Source of the DNA: Propionibacteriaceae bacterium
GTDB taxonomy: Bacteria; Actinomycetota; Actinomycetes; Propionibacteriales; Propionibacteriaceae
Direction of reading: 5' to 3'
Length of the DNA stretch: 14,910 bases
NCBI GenBank assembly: GCA_030528545.1
Contig: JAUMYR010000063.1
Span: forward strand, 1 to 14,910
Below are positions 14,849 through 14,910 of the stretch, one piece after another. The notes beneath the pieces are model-generated. The model worked only from the letters and a program-made list of their open reading frames with translations. It was not told where the DNA came from and made no database searches. The position numbers and the translations under genes were made by a program. Positions within the stretch are counted from its first letter, which is position 1; each line of letters opens with the position of its first letter.

Positions 14849-14910
14849 GGAAATGGGGCGTGTCAGATGGTCTGTGTAAGAGGTCGGTCCGAACTGAAGG
14901 AGATTGACTG
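14849..14910 (+). mobile_element. Probable left end of an IS256-like insertion sequence (partial, runs off right edge)
   Basis: The stretch around ggcgtgtcagatggtctg and tgtgtaagaggtc resembles the terminal inverted repeats of IS256-family elements, which carry a TGTGTAA(A/G)A core. It is followed by aaggag (14897-14902) and eight more bases to the edge, exactly where a transposase start codon would come next on the plus strand. The left boundary is approximate and the transposase itself is outside the window. Confidence 0.45.

Noticed and set aside
14529..14879. Plus-strand 116-codon open frame at the right edge
   Set aside because: No recognisable domain or ribosome binding site, and it reads through the IS-like end; the opposite strand shows the transposase-like motif.
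1..14910. CRISPR arrays, tRNA or rRNA genes
   Set aside because: No regularly spaced direct repeats and no tRNA- or rRNA-like stretches were seen; nearly the entire window is coding.

Overview
The window carries one long, GC-rich operon, entirely on the minus strand, of a high-GC Gram-positive (actinobacterial) organism. Support for that placement is the strong G/C bias at third codon positions, a DtxR/IdeR-type iron box, and DrrAB-style export genes. It reads as the greater part of a thiazoline (pyochelin/yersiniabactin-type) siderophore or metallophore biosynthesis and export cluster. I cannot name the species.

Layout in transcription order (right to left). At the right edge (about 14440-14910) there is no convincing intact gene. 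This stretch holds what look like a 3' remnant of an IS256/Mutator-type transposase and the left end of another IS256-like element running off the edge. An iron box at 14412-14430 sits just upstream of the operon. Then come an ABC ATPase (13370-14371) and two ABC-2 permeases (12579-13367, 11800-12582), forming a DrrAB-like exporter; an isochorismate synthase (10569-11759); a hexapeptide O-acetyltransferase (9937-10566); a GT1-type glycosyltransferase (8666-9940); a glyoxalase/VOC-like protein of unknown role (7938-8669); a 1562-residue NRPS (3234-7922; docking-Cy-A(Cys)-insert-PCP-TE); an NAD(P)-binding reductase, probably the thiazoline/imine reductase (2138-3241); an aryl-acid AMP ligase (457-2154); and the first ~154 codons of a second NRPS (1-464; ArCP then the start of a Cy domain) that leaves the window on the left. 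Junctions overlap or are nearly contiguous (largest gap 40 bp), so the genes are probably co-transcribed and translationally coupled.

How they would work together (inference from established pyochelin logic): isochorismate from the EntC-like enzyme becomes salicylate or 2,3-dihydroxybenzoate by an enzyme not in the window. The ligase adenylates the aryl acid and loads Ser37 of the left-edge ArCP. The left-edge NRPS forms the first aryl-thiazoline, the 1562-aa NRPS adds and cyclises a second cysteine, the reductase gives a thiazolidine, and the TE releases the product. A glycosyltransferase and an O-acetyltransferase sit between the precursor gene and the NRPS gene, so the final molecule may be a glycosylated and acetylated relative of pyochelin. 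The classic pathway has no such steps. Other departures are a strongly shortened domain where PchF carries its N-methyltransferase, a Cys in place of Ser at the TE nucleophile, an aryl-ligase pocket unlike either standard type, and a reductase whose N-terminus looks saccharopine-dehydrogenase-like. Missing from the window: isochorismate-pyruvate lyase, type II thioesterase, PPTase, ferric-siderophore uptake genes, a regulator gene, and most of the first NRPS.
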